NCBI GenBank assembly: GCA_016795465.1
Contig: JAEUHK010000002.1
Coordinates: 20,051 to 84,050, forward strand
Direction of reading: 5' to 3'
DNA: 64,000 nucleotides
Source: Verrucomicrobiaceae bacterium
Lineage (GTDB): Bacteria; Verrucomicrobiota; Verrucomicrobiia; Verrucomicrobiales; Verrucomicrobiaceae
Below, piece by piece: positions 46,721 through 56,108 of this stretch (the stretch's first letter is position 1; every line of letters starts with the position of its first letter). The notes below the pieces were generated by a model. That model worked only from the letters and a program-made list of their open reading frames with translations. It was not told the DNA's origin and did no database searches. The position numbers and the translations under genes were made by a program.

Positions 46721-46744
46721 AAGGTGCGCGAGAGTTAACCGACC

Positions 46745-48922
46745 TCACTTCTTGCCCAGACGGCGCACTTCAATCTTGCCGATGGTGGCGGTGTGGCCTT
46801 CGTCGAACAGGGAGTGGCAGAAGCCGATGTGGCCGTCGTCGACGAGCGGCAGCGGTGCGTGAGGTGCGTTGTAGTCCACAGGCGTGACCTGATCGAAAAC
46901 GATCTGGTCATTGATCTTCCAAGTGACTTTGCCGTCGAGGCAGGTGATCTCGAAACGCACTGGTTTGCCCTCCGGCAGCATGGGGATTTTTTTCTTTTCG
47001 GTGCCGCAGGCGTAGTAGCGGTCGAGGAAGTAGGCCTGATCACGTTTCATGATGCAGGTGAGCCAGCGCTCTTTGGTGCCGCCTTGATGGCCGTGGCCTA
47101 AGAAGACGCCGAGCCCTGATTTTCCGGCCGTGAACTCGCCGCGGATCGCCACATCTGGACCAAGGCGTGCGCGATGAAAGATGAAGGCGGAGGTGCCTTT
47201 GCCGTGATTGGTTAAGGTGCCGTCCGGTCCGAAGCTCCAGTCGCCTTTTTGCACCTGCCAACCGTCGAGGCTTGGTGTGACAGGCAATGTTACCCAGTCC
47301 CCGATTGCCAAATGCTGCTCCAGGCGGGCGGTTTGGAGCCACGAGTTGGCAAATTGGGAAGCTTGGCCGGTGAGCTTGCTGCGCACCATTTCGAACGCCT
47401 TGATGGCAGTCTCCCATTTGCGGGCGAGCAGTTGCTGATGCGCCTGCTGCCAGTCCGGGCCTGCATCGGTGGTGAAAATGGCCGATTCGCCGCGAATCAA
47501 AGACTCATTGGCTCCCTGGTAGGCCAGCAATTGGAGAATGACAGCGCGGCTGAAGCGGTCCTCGTTTTGCACAAGAGCCTCCTGAGCGCCGGCGTAGTCA
47601 CCGCAGATCCAGCCGTAGGCTCCCTGCAGTGCAAGGGCGTCCCGTTTTTCCTCCGGCGTGACCGCGTCGGCGACACGCTGCCGACACAGCGCCATCGTGA
47701 CACGCGCGATCAATGGCTTCCGGCAGAAAATCCACCAGTCACCACCATCGCGAGCCACATTGGCAAGGACATCAAAGAAGAAATACGGCAGTGATGTGTC
47801 GAATCTCCGCGAGGCTGCGCAGGCGAGTCCGAAAGCGAGCATTTCATCATGACTGCCGCCCCAGCGCGGCAGCAGGCCATTCATCAGCGAGCGGCAGGTG
47901 CTGAGGTGGTCAAACTGGGCATCAAGAGCCCGATGGAGCCACACGTTGGCTTTTTCACCGGTCCCGCCCCCCGTGAGTTCAATGCCGAGCAGTTCACGAG
48001 CAGCCACCGGTGTGTTCTTTCGCAATCCCCAGGCCTGGTTGAAGGATGCCACGGCGAGTTTGCGATGCTGGTCAAAGCCCTGCCAGCCTTCCCGCTTCAC
48101 CTCAGGGGCAAAGCTGTGTCCGCGAGCCATCCATGCCAGCCTTTCCTGAAGCCGCCCGGTCAGCATGTGCCGCGCCCACTCCGTGAGCGCCTCCTGATGG
48201 CAGAGAGCCTCCACCTTCGCTTCGTTACCACGAACGATGTTTTCATGGAAAACGGGCCAAAGCAATTCATCGAGGATTTCCTCTTCGGTGGAGTTGAAGG
48301 CGTCCTTTTCACTCACAGCCTCTCCGGCAGCCTTGATGAGCTCAGCTCCGGTGGGCGTGGGTGATCTGGTGGGATGCATCTCCCGGTGGAGGCGTGAGAT
48401 GCCCGCGAGCACCCAGTAGCGCGAAGATGCAGGCAGGCGGGAGAAATCGCGATGGCGGCGGGCTTTGTTGAAGGCATCCGTGGCGGCGGGGACGTTTTGG
48501 CTGGCCGTGTAGATGGCGTGGCTATGCACCCAATGCACGAGCGGGTCATCCACGCCCGACTGAATGACCTCTGTGCAGCCTTTCGCGAGACTGGCTGGGG
48601 TGAGCCGTTTGTCCCTGATCTCACTGGATTCGATCTGCAAAGCACCCTGCTCCAGCAACTGCGAGGCCTTCTCCACCAGCGCCTTGTCTTGTCCCGCTCG
48701 TTCTTGAAACGGTTTCAGGATCACACGGCGAAACCACGCCAGCCACTGCTGGTCCACGTCCTTTTGCAGTCGCGTGCCCGGTTTGAACTCGAGCGGACGC
48801 ATGGCGTGCTTTTTCAAGAATGCCTCGATCTCATCCTTTGGCCAATCCGGTGCCGCGACGGATAGCGAGGCCATTGTCAGCAGCGCGGCTGCGATGGTGG
48901 TGAAAGTGCATCGAGTGGTCAT
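46745..48922 (-). CDS. Large exported protein with a C-terminal sandwich domain
   Basis: The 725-residue protein has a signal peptide (TTRCTFTTIAAALLTMASLSVAA). A long helical, tetratricopeptide-like middle (about residues 40-520) includes HWVHSHAIYTASQNVPAATD. The C-terminal domain of about 180 residues has concanavalin-type beta-sandwich features (DVAIRGEFTAGKSGLGVFLG and PVRFEITCLDGKVTWKIND). The latter resembles DUF1080 sugar-binding domains. The function is unknown. It is convergent with araB. Confidence 0.65.
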   Translation of the reverse strand: MTTRCTFTTIAAALLTMASLSVAAPDWPKDEIEAFLKKHAMRPLEFKPGTRLQKDVDQQWLAWFRRVILKPFQERAGQDKALVEKASQLLEQGALQIESSEIRDKRLTPASLAKGCTEVIQSGVDDPLVHWVHSHAIYTASQNVPAATDAFNKARRHRDFSRLPASSRYWVLAGISRLHREMHPTRSPTPTGAELIKAAGEAVSEKDAFNSTEEEILDELLWPVFHENIVRGNEAKVEALCHQEALTEWARHMLTGRLQERLAWMARGHSFAPEVKREGWQGFDQHRKLAVASFNQAWGLRKNTPVAARELLGIELTGGGTGEKANVWLHRALDAQFDHLSTCRSLMNGLLPRWGGSHDEMLAFGLACAASRRFDTSLPYFFFDVLANVARDGGDWWIFCRKPLIARVTMALCRQRVADAVTPEEKRDALALQGAYGWICGDYAGAQEALVQNEDRFSRAVILQLLAYQGANESLIRGESAIFTTDAGPDWQQAHQQLLARKWETAIKAFEMVRSKLTGQASQFANSWLQTARLEQHLAIGDWVTLPVTPSLDGWQVQKGDWSFGPDGTLTNHGKGTSAFIFHRARLGPDVAIRGEFTAGKSGLGVFLGHGHQGGTKERWLTCIMKRDQAYFLDRYYACGTEKKKIPMLPEGKPVRFEITCLDGKVTWKINDQIVFDQVTPVDYNAPHAPLPLVDDGHIGFCHSLFDEGHTATIGKIEVRRLGKK

Positions 48923-49006
48923 GGCAGGCGACCAAACGATCCCAAGGTGAGCGGGATTGCAATCGACGGGTTTAAGGATCGAAGAAGACAATGCGCCTGC
49001 TTTTCA

Positions 49007-50629
49007 TCACGCACACCGCGGCTCCAGCACCGCGTGGTGGTTCATCGCGGCTTTGACGAAGCCGTGGAAGAGCGGATGCGGATGGTTCGGCTTGCTGAGG
49101 AACTCGGGATGGAACTGGCAGGCCACGAAATACGGATGCGAGGGCAGTTCGATGATCTCGGCGAGGTCGCCTTTGGGGCTGTTGCCGGAGATGAGCAGGC
49201 CTTTCTCCTCCATCATCTCTTTGTAGTCGCTGTTGAACTCAAAGCGGTGACGATGGCGCTCGGTGATGGTGGCGCTGTGGTAGAGTTCGTAGGCCTTGCT
49301 GCCGGGAACGAGGTCCGTGACCCAGGAGCCGAGGCGCATGGTGCCGCCGAGTTGCTTCACCTTCTTCTGCTCTTCCATGAGGCTGATGACGGGATGCGGC
49401 GTGGCTTTGTCGAACTCCGTGCTGGTGGCTCCTTTGAGGCCGCAGACGTTGCGGGCGAATTCGATGACGGCGATCTGCATGCCGAGGCAGATGCCGAAGT
49501 AAGGCACGCCGGTCTCACGGGCATATTTGGCGGCGGCGATCTTGCCTTCCGTGCCGCGATCTCCAAAGCCGCCGGGGATGAGGATGCCCTGCAGGCCGGT
49601 CAGATAAAGCTCCGCGCCTGCCTTCTCGATGCTCTCGGCATCCACGCGGACGATCTCGACCTTGCAGTCATGCGCCGCGCCGGAGTGCGTGAGGGCCTCG
49701 TAGATGGATTTGTAGGCGTCCTGAAGCTCGATGTATTTGCCGACGACCCCGATGCGAACGTGGTGCGTGGGGTGAATGACGCGCTGCACAAAGCTGCGCC
49801 AGCGGGTGAGATCCGGTTCGGGCGTCTGGAGTTCGAGCAGCTTGCACACGAGGCTGTCGAGGCGCTCCTCGTGGAGCTTCAAAGGCACTTCGTAGATGGT
49901 GTTTTTGACGTCACGCACCTCGCCGACGGCCTCGATGGGCACGTTGCCGAAGAGGGAGATCTTTTCACGCACATCAAGGTCGAGAGCGTGCTCCGTGCGG
50001 CAAAGGATGATGTGCGGGGCGATACCGATCTCGCGCAGTTTGGCGATCGACTGCTGCGTGGGCTTGGTTTTCAGCTCCTGCGCGGCCTTCACATAGGGCA
50101 CGAGGCTGACGTGGATGAAAAGGACGTTTCCTTTGCCCACCTCGTGGCCGAACTGGCGGATCGCCTCGAGGAAGGGCAGGCCCTCAATGTCGCCCACGGT
50201 GCCGCCGATCTCGGTGATGATCACATCGCCGGTCATCTTCTCCGTCACCTCGTGGATGCGGGCTTTGATCTCGTTCGTGACGTGCGGGATGACCTGCACA
50301 GTGCGGCCCTGGTATTTACCGGCACGCTCCTTGTCGAGCACGCTCTGGTATACTTGGCCAGAGGTGAGGTTGTTCAGCTTGGAGAGGTTCGTGTGCGTGA
50401 ATCGCTCGTAGTGGCCGAGATCCAGGTCCGTCTCCGCGCCGTCGTCCAGCACATACACCTCGCCGTGTTCGTAGGGGTTCATGGTGCCCGGATCGATGTT
50501 CAGATACGGGTCAAACTTCTGCATGATGACCTTCAGGCCGCGCAGCTCCAGCAGGGTGCCCAGGGCGGAGGCCGCGAGACCTTTTCCAAGTGAGCTGACG
50601 ACGCCTCCGGTGACAAAAATGTATTTCAT
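49007..50629 (-). CDS. pyrG: CTP synthase
   Basis: PyrG makes CTP from UTP and glutamine. The 540-residue protein has the N-terminal synthase domain ([20 protein letters not shown]) and [19 protein letters not shown]. The C-terminal class I amidotransferase has its nucleophile Cys in [18 protein letters not shown] and its triad His/Glu in [11 protein letters not shown]. It follows the signature closely, and the start needs no correction. Confidence 0.97.
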   Translation of the reverse strand: MKYIFVTGGVVSSLGKGLAASALGTLLELRGLKVIMQKFDPYLNIDPGTMNPYEHGEVYVLDDGAETDLDLGHYERFTHTNLSKLNNLTSGQVYQSVLDKERAGKYQGRTVQVIPHVTNEIKARIHEVTEKMTGDVIITEIGGTVGDIEGLPFLEAIRQFGHEVGKGNVLFIHVSLVPYVKAAQELKTKPTQQSIAKLREIGIAPHIILCRTEHALDLDVREKISLFGNVPIEAVGEVRDVKNTIYEVPLKLHEERLDSLVCKLLELQTPEPDLTRWRSFVQRVIHPTHHVRIGVVGKYIELQDAYKSIYEALTHSGAAHDCKVEIVRVDAESIEKAGAELYLTGLQGILIPGGFGDRGTEGKIAAAKYARETGVPYFGICLGMQIAVIEFARNVCGLKGATSTEFDKATPHPVISLMEEQKKVKQLGGTMRLGSWVTDLVPGSKAYELYHSATITERHRHRFEFNSDYKEMMEEKGLLISGNSPKGDLAEIIELPSHPYFVACQFHPEFLSKPNHPHPLFHGFVKAAMNHHAVLEPRCA

Positions 50630-50777
50630 GGCTTTCTCTGTTCCGGGACGGCGTTGGGGTCAAGTTCGGAAGGAAAATTGACCGGCGGGCGGGGCTTGCT
50701 TACGCTCCTCGGGACCTGTCCGGCCGCCTGATGGTTTGCCCTTTTCTCCTTTGCGCCTATCCTCCTCATGCCCGCCG

Positions 50778-50972
50778 ATGTCCCCAAGCCACCCACAGCC
50801 GCCCGTGAAGCCCCTGCTCACTCCCGAGCAGATGGAGCGGATCTTGTCCTCGCGGCGCTCGATCACCTCCGAGGAGTTTCGTCAGCAGGTGTCGGCACAC
50901 TTGGGGCGCCCACCATCGCCAGGCAGAAAGAAGACCTTCGTGAATGGGCGCGAGGTCTGGGTCTGCTGCTGA
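50778..50972 (+). CDS. Small protein overlapping a kinase-like gene
   Basis: This 64-residue ORF has a protein-like composition: LLTPEQMERILSSRRSITSE followed by EFRQQVSAHLGRPPSPGRKK and FVNGREVWVCC. It ends with TGA exactly where the next gene becomes readable. The alternative ATG at 50768 in the kinase frame gives a low-complexity, unprotein-like stretch. The 64-residue reading is therefore favoured. It may be a small regulator of, or a frameshift partner for, the kinase-like gene. No family is recognised. Confidence 0.55.
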   Translation: MSPSHPQPPVKPLLTPEQMERILSSRRSITSEEFRQQVSAHLGRPPSPGRKKTFVNGREVWVCC

Positions 50973-51550
50973 ATGCTTCCGGTATTGTGCCGCGATTGGA
51001 GCGGGGAGGTCAGGAGCACGATTGGTTTCGTGAAGGCGAGAGAGTTTTCAAAGTCACGCGGGATGGCATCTTCGGCCTCGCTCCGGGCATGGATCTCGCG
51101 CTCGTGTCTTCGGACATGGAGGCAAGGCGTTTTCAGCTCTGGGAGGCCACGCCCATCGAGTATCTGGAACGTCTGCTCCTGCAAAACGAGCTCGTCCCCG
51201 GCCTGAACCGCCTCGAAGGCATCATCGACCAGGGCGACGACCTGGCCATCGTCACCTCCCAGCCGCGGTTTGACATCGTGCCGGTCACGCTGGCTGAAAT
51301 CGAAGCTTGGTTTGCCGCCCAGGGCTTTCAGAAGGTCACGCCCTGCGGCTATTACCGTGACGAGGACAATCTCGGTGTCTTCGATGCCCACGCGAAGAAC
51401 CTCGTCCGTTTCGAGGACACGCTGATTCCTTTCGATGTCATTCCTTGCCGCCCAGCGGGTGGCTTTCTGCAATTCATCGCGGACACACTTGCCGCCGGCC
51501 ACAGCATCGCCGCCGTGCGCACGGTGAGCACGAGCCCTCGCAGCTCGTAA
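50963..51550 (+). CDS. Polyvalent-protein-kinase-like domain protein
   Basis: The 195-residue protein (from the first CTG) matches the family annotated as putative polyvalent protein kinase: SGIVPRLERGGQEHDWF, GIFGLAPGMDLALVSSDMEA, LWEATPIEYLERLLLQNELV, TSQPRFDIVPVTLAEIEAWF and GVFDAHAKNLVRFEDTLIPF. The last contains the kinase-like DAHxKN metal site. Its frame has no suitable ATG between 50768 and the conserved start. The three CTG codons at 50963-50971 directly precede AATGCTTCC; CTG initiation or frameshifting from the small ORF is possible. The start is therefore uncertain. Confidence 0.72.
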   Translation: MLLNASGIVPRLERGGQEHDWFREGERVFKVTRDGIFGLAPGMDLALVSSDMEARRFQLWEATPIEYLERLLLQNELVPGLNRLEGIIDQGDDLAIVTSQPRFDIVPVTLAEIEAWFAAQGFQKVTPCGYYRDEDNLGVFDAHAKNLVRFEDTLIPFDVIPCRPAGGFLQFIADTLAAGHSIAAVRTVSTSPRSS

Positions 51551-51661
51551 AAATCGTTACCGAACCTTTACGGACACGTCACGGTGCGTTGACTCATACT
51601 AGCGGCAGGCGGCGAGGCTGGGGCGTCCACGAGGACGAACTCAAACCAACACTGCCATCCT

Positions 51662-53176
51662 ATGAAAACGATCCTTCTCACCCTTCATCTGTGTCTGCTG
51701 ATGCTCTCCGCCGCCTCGGCGTGGGACCAAGGGCGTGTGCAGGTGCGTGTCGATCTCGCCCATCCGAAGCTGCCTTCGGATAAAAAGCACACCACCTACC
51801 TCAAAGTAGGCCTCACCGGCCTGGAGGCACCGAAAGACGCCAAACCGAACCGCCCGCCCGCCAATGTCGCCATCGTGCTTGACCGCTCGGGGTCGATGGG
51901 CGGGGAAAAAATCCAGCAGGCTCGCGAGGCGGCCGTCGCGGCCATCGAACGGCTCGGAGGCGATGATATCGTCTCGGTGATCGCCTTCGACACAGCCGTC
52001 ACGACTGTGGTGCCTGCCACGAAGCTCTCTTCACGCGAGGAAATCATCGCCGCCATCCGCAAGATCGAGGTCGGCGGCAGCACGGCTCTCTTCGCAGGTG
52101 TGAGCAAAGGCGCGGAGGAACTGCGGAAGTTCAAATCGCCGCAAATGGTCAGCCGCATCGTGCTGCTGTCTGATGGCCAGGCGAATGTGGGGCCGCAGTC
52201 GGCGGATGAACTGGGTCGTTACGGCCTTTCGCTGGGCAAGGAAGGCATCTCCGTGACCACCATTGGTCTCGGCCTTGGCTACAACGAGCAGCTCATGGCG
52301 CAGCTCGCCCAGCACAGCGATGGCAATCATGCCTTCATCAAAGAGCCCTCCGAGCTCGCCGCGGTCTTCACCGAGGAGTTTGGCGACATCCTCTCCGTCG
52401 TGGCACAGGAGTTGAAGGTGAAAGTCACCTGCCCGGAAGGTGTGCGCCCGGTGCGCGTGCTCGGTCGCGAGGCCAGCATCCGCGGTGGCGTGGTCGAGGT
52501 GATGATGAACCAACTCCGGGCTGGGCAGGAAAAGTATGCGCTGCTCGAGATCGAGGCTCCCGCAGGCACCGCCGACCAACTCATCGGCGACATCGAGGTG
52601 AGCTACCGCGAGAACAACGACAACACGCCGCGTCTCATCGCCTCCCGCAGCACCGCCACGCGTGCCGCCAATGAGGCCGAGGTCGAAAAGAGTGCCGTTA
52701 CACCCATCCTCGTCGAGGTGGCCAAGCAGATCGGTGTCGAGAAACAAATGATCGCCGTGAAACTGAGCGATGAAGGGAAGGTGAAGGAGGCGGAGAAGAT
52801 CTTCCTCGACAATGCCCGCACGCTTCGGGAGCAGGGGGAGCGCTGGAAGTCGTCTGATCTCTACATCCAGGGCAATGCGAACATGACCCTCAACGATGGC
52901 AACAATGCTCGCGGCACTACTTGGCAAACCTACCGAAATGCCGCCCAGACGATGGCGAACACGTTCATCACACAGAATGGCGCTACCAGTTCCAACACGA
53001 ATTCGAATGCGGCCATGCTCAACAACGGCCAGGCCATCCTCGTGCCCGGTGCTGGAGGGAATGTGATCAATCTACCATCTTCAAGCTCGGGCGATTCATT
53101 GCGTCTCGTCGTGCCATCCGGTAGCACGTTAACCGTGCCGGGAACGATCAAGATCACGCCACCGGCCTCGAAGTGA
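51662..53176 (+). CDS. Exported von Willebrand factor A domain protein
   Basis: The 504-residue protein has a signal peptide (MKTILLTLHLCLLMLSAASA). Its VWA domain carries a complete-looking MIDAS: D74-x-S76-x-S78 in LDRSGSMGG, plus FDTAVTT and VLLSDGQANVG. A C-terminal tail is Asn/Ser/Thr-rich, perhaps a spacer. VWA domains bind metal and partner proteins. It is followed after one base by the sensor kinase gene, so it may report an extracytoplasmic state to that kinase (inference). Confidence 0.88.
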   Translation: MKTILLTLHLCLLMLSAASAWDQGRVQVRVDLAHPKLPSDKKHTTYLKVGLTGLEAPKDAKPNRPPANVAIVLDRSGSMGGEKIQQAREAAVAAIERLGGDDIVSVIAFDTAVTTVVPATKLSSREEIIAAIRKIEVGGSTALFAGVSKGAEELRKFKSPQMVSRIVLLSDGQANVGPQSADELGRYGLSLGKEGISVTTIGLGLGYNEQLMAQLAQHSDGNHAFIKEPSELAAVFTEEFGDILSVVAQELKVKVTCPEGVRPVRVLGREASIRGGVVEVMMNQLRAGQEKYALLEIEAPAGTADQLIGDIEVSYRENNDNTPRLIASRSTATRAANEAEVEKSAVTPILVEVAKQIGVEKQMIAVKLSDEGKVKEAEKIFLDNARTLREQGERWKSSDLYIQGNANMTLNDGNNARGTTWQTYRNAAQTMANTFITQNGATSSNTNSNAAMLNNGQAILVPGAGGNVINLPSSSSGDSLRLVVPSGSTLTVPGTIKITPPASK

Positions 53177-53177
53177 T

Positions 53178-54677
53178 ATGCGCGTCCGCCTTTCCATCCT
53201 GCTCGTTGTGCTGGTGGTGCTGCCGCTGGCGCTGACGGGCTGGTTGGGATGGCTCTTCTGGCAGCGAGGGCTCTCCAACTGGCAGTCCGAACGTCAGGCC
53301 ATGGCCTTGCAAAGGCTGGAGACACGACAGGCGGAGCTCAGCTCGCTCATCGCATCCATCGCCAGCGCGATGGATGCGTCGTTGTCGAAGGCGGGGAACG
53401 ATCCCGCGTCGCTCCAAGCCGCTTCGAGTCATCCGCTGATCCGCGGAGCCTTCCTCCGGCGACAAGATGGCGAGCTGGCCTTGCCTGATCCGAAAACGCC
53501 AGCGCTGCATTCGGATCAAGATCGCACGTTTCTATCCCGCACCGCTCTCATCTGGCAGCGACGCCATGCGCTCGGCGTGCGGCAGATGGATGAACTGGCC
53601 GCGCCGCAGATCGAGCCGCGTGGCTGGCATGTCTGGTATCACGAGGACGGTCCGCACTGGCTGCGTTGGCATCGCCTGCCGGATGGTTCACAGGCAGGAT
53701 TTGAGATTGAGCGCATTGCCTTTCTCGCCCGTTTGGTGGGCCAGCTTCGATTGGATGAAGCGGATGGCTGCGTGCGACTGCGCTCGGCTTCGGGCGAGAC
53801 CTTGTTTCAAAGCAGCGGCGAGGCAGGGGATGTGCTTGCGAGCCTGCCTTGCGCGGAGCCGATGTCGCACTGGCATTGGGAGTTCAAGCCTGCGGCGGGC
53901 TTTGTGCCGCCTCCGGGCGTGTGGCGCTACGTCATTGGCTTTGCGGCCATCGCCGCGCTCGTGGCCGTGGCAGGTCTCGGGATGTTTTTTGCCTATCGCC
54001 GCGATGTGCGGGAGGCGGCGCAGCGGGTGAGTTTCGTCAATCAGGTCTCGCACGAACTCAAAACACCGCTCACGAACATCCGTCTCTATGTCGATCTGGC
54101 TCGCGATGCGTCTCCGGCCGAGTCCGGCAGTCTGTTGAGTGTCGTTGAGGAGGAGACGAGCCGTCTCAGTCGCATGATTCACAATGTGCTCACCTTTGCG
54201 CGGCAGGAGAAAAAGACGCTCGAACTGCATCCGATGCCTGCCGACCTCACCGAGAGCGTGAAACGCGTCGTCGAGCTCTGGCGGCCGGTTTTGGAGAAAA
54301 GCTCACTGAAGGTGCTTTTCGAGGTCGAGAAGCCTGTGAAGGCTGTTTTCGATGCGGATGCTCTGGAACAGATTTTGGGCAATCTGCTCTCCAACGTCGA
54401 AAAGTATGCCGCAGGTGGAGAAGTGGTCATCACCGTGAAGGACGATGGCAGCGTGGACGTGCGAGATGATGGCCCCGGCATTGCCGCGAAGGATGCGGAA
54501 CGTGTGTTTGAGGCCTTTTACCGCTCACGCAATGATCTCACCGAAGGCGTGAGCGGCACCGGGCTCGGCCTGAGCATCGCCCGTGCTCTCGCCGAGGCCC
54601 AAAACGGCTCGCTGCGACTCGTCAGCAGCGAGCGCGGTGCTTGTTTCCAGCTTCAACTCCCTCTCGCCACCTCATGA
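53178..54677 (+). CDS. Two-component sensor histidine kinase
   Basis: The 499-residue protein has an N-terminal membrane helix (residues 6-28). A periplasmic sensor of about 220 residues follows, then a second helix (VIGFAAIAALVAVAGLGMFF). The HisKA motif contains H292 in QVSHELKTPLTNIR. The HATPase domain has NLLSNVEKYA (N box), DVRDDGPGIAAKD (G1) and GTGLGLSIARALAE (G2). There is no HAMP or PAS that I can see. It is coupled to the response regulator by ATGA. Confidence 0.94.
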   Translation: MRVRLSILLVVLVVLPLALTGWLGWLFWQRGLSNWQSERQAMALQRLETRQAELSSLIASIASAMDASLSKAGNDPASLQAASSHPLIRGAFLRRQDGELALPDPKTPALHSDQDRTFLSRTALIWQRRHALGVRQMDELAAPQIEPRGWHVWYHEDGPHWLRWHRLPDGSQAGFEIERIAFLARLVGQLRLDEADGCVRLRSASGETLFQSSGEAGDVLASLPCAEPMSHWHWEFKPAAGFVPPPGVWRYVIGFAAIAALVAVAGLGMFFAYRRDVREAAQRVSFVNQVSHELKTPLTNIRLYVDLARDASPAESGSLLSVVEEETSRLSRMIHNVLTFARQEKKTLELHPMPADLTESVKRVVELWRPVLEKSSLKVLFEVEKPVKAVFDADALEQILGNLLSNVEKYAAGGEVVITVKDDGSVDVRDDGPGIAAKDAERVFEAFYRSRNDLTEGVSGTGLGLSIARALAEAQNGSLRLVSSERGACFQLQLPLATS

Positions 54678-55357
54678 ACATCCTCATTGCCGAAGATGAT
54701 GCCCGCACTCGCGAAGGTCTGCGCCTCGCGCTCGTGCGTGCCGGCCATCGCGTGATCGCCGCCGCCGATGGTGAGGCCGCCGTGCAGCTCTTCAACGACG
54801 AAGGTCCCGACATCGTCTGCCTCGACATCATGATGCCGAAGATGAGTGGCTACGACGTGTGCAAAGCCATCCGCCGTGCCGACAAGCGCGTGCCGGTGCT
54901 CTTCCTCAGCGCCAAATCGGAGGAGGTGGACCGCGTGCTCGGCCTGGAACTCGGCGCGGATGACTTCTTGAGCAAACCCTTCGGCGTGCCCGAGCTCCTT
55001 GCCCGCATCGCCGCCATCGTGCGGCGTTGTGGTTGGCTGAATGAGTCGCCCGCGAACTCGCAGCCCTTTGTCATGGGTGATCTGCGCATCGTGCCCGCCG
55101 AGCTCCGCGCCTACCGCGGCGACAAAGCCATCAAGCTCATGTCCCGCGATGTGCGCATGCTGCGCATCTTCCACGAGCGCCCCGGCCAAGTCCTCGACCG
55201 CAACACCCTCTGCGACGAAGCCTGGGGCCTCGATTTCTTCCCCAGCAGCCGCGCCCTCGACATGCACATCTCCCAGCTCCGCCGCAAAATCGAAGCCGAT
55301 CCCGCCAATCCGAAGATCATCACCACCGTGCGAGGGGCGGGGTATCGGTTTGAGTGA
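54674..55357 (+). CDS. OmpR-family response regulator
   Basis: The 227-residue protein has a receiver domain with D8-D9, phospho-acceptor D51 in VCLDIMMPKMSG and K101 in FLSKPFG. A C-terminal winged-helix DNA-binding domain includes RALDMHISQLRRKIEAD and TVRGAGYRFE. It is probably phosphorylated by the preceding kinase. ATG 54674 overlaps the kinase stop and is preferred to upstream in-frame starts inside the kinase gene. Target genes are unknown; the VWA operon itself is a candidate. Confidence 0.94.
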   Translation: MNILIAEDDARTREGLRLALVRAGHRVIAAADGEAAVQLFNDEGPDIVCLDIMMPKMSGYDVCKAIRRADKRVPVLFLSAKSEEVDRVLGLELGADDFLSKPFGVPELLARIAAIVRRCGWLNESPANSQPFVMGDLRIVPAELRAYRGDKAIKLMSRDVRMLRIFHERPGQVLDRNTLCDEAWGLDFFPSSRALDMHISQLRRKIEADPANPKIITTVRGAGYRFE

Positions 55358-55383
55358 GTTACAGCTCGCTCCCATCTCGCGTC

Positions 55384-55560
55384 AGCGTTTTGGAGTGCGG
55401 TGGGAAGCGAAGCGCAACACCGCTTTCGACTGGGGGGCACGTTCACGAAGGTGCATGAGCTGTTGAAAGCGTTTCACCGCCTCCGTTCAGGGCTTCGCAT
55501 GAGCTTGCGCGTTTTCTATGCGCTCGAAAGCGGTGTCGAGCCACCGCACTCCAAGACGCT
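55384..55560. repeat. REP-like inverted repeat in an intergenic region
   Basis: The left arm starts AGCGTTTTGGAGTGCGGTGG (55384) and reaches ACACCGCTTTCGA near 55430. The right arm is its inverted copy, ending CCACCGCACTCCAAGACGCT (55541-55560). The outer 20 bases match at 19 positions; the inner part has a gap of about 10 bases. The arms enclose about 90 bases with no ORF, within a 287-base spacer. This looks like a pair of dispersed repetitive palindromic elements, not a gene. Confidence 0.6.
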
Positions 55561-55644
55561 GTCGCGTTGATTGAGTGCCCGCTGGCATCAGCGCTCCGCA
55601 GTCATCTTGACATGAGCTTGGGCGTTCAGGCATCATCCAGTGAA

Positions 55645-56100
55645 ATGATTGCCGGCCGAATCTTCATCGCTTTTCTCCTCGTTGTTCTGTCAGGTTGCCA
55701 GCCCTCCGAGCGGCTCACACGCGTTGCGGCTTACGCTCCGTATAATGACATCCTGCCGGTCTCGAAGGAGAAGTGGCATCGCAGGTTTAGTGAGGTGCTA
55801 GCCTCACATCGCGGTGAGATCACCAACCCTCAGACGACAGTGGTTTGCGGGCCTGGAGTGCGGCTGCCGTCGTTGATCAAGCCGGGATGCACGATCCGAC
55901 AAGCGGTGCGGGATGCGGGCCGGCAGGACGTTGTCGGCTTTTGTGCTGTGGCCGTGTTTCGCTCCCGTGACGGGGCGTTCTACAGTGTCACGGACAAAAG
56001 CAGCCGCCCCCACGATCCGTTCTCCCGGCATTTGTTTTTCACTGACCGGCTGCTGCTCGGAGACACATTGATCCTGCTGGAGCAGATGATCTGTTTCTGA
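55645..56100 (+). CDS. Putative lipoprotein of unknown function
   Basis: The 151-residue protein has a lipoprotein signal (MIAGRIFIAFLLVVLSGCQP) with a good LSGC lipobox. The mature part contains VCGPGVRLPSLIKPGCTIRQ. It has no recognised family. ATG 55645 is chosen because it starts the signal; in-frame starts at 55567 and 55612 read through a spacer. It is convergent with the YiiX-like gene eight bases beyond. Confidence 0.6.
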   Translation: MIAGRIFIAFLLVVLSGCQPSERLTRVAAYAPYNDILPVSKEKWHRRFSEVLASHRGEITNPQTTVVCGPGVRLPSLIKPGCTIRQAVRDAGRQDVVGFCAVAVFRSRDGAFYSVTDKSSRPHDPFSRHLFFTDRLLLGDTLILLEQMICF

Positions 56101-56108
56101 GAGAGGGG

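Noticed and set aside
48947..50593. 548-residue plus-strand ORF
   Set aside because: Antisense to pyrG, which is fully conserved.
50973..51206. ORF starting at ATG 50973
   Set aside because: It is out of frame with the conserved kinase-like protein, and its translation shows no similarity to it.
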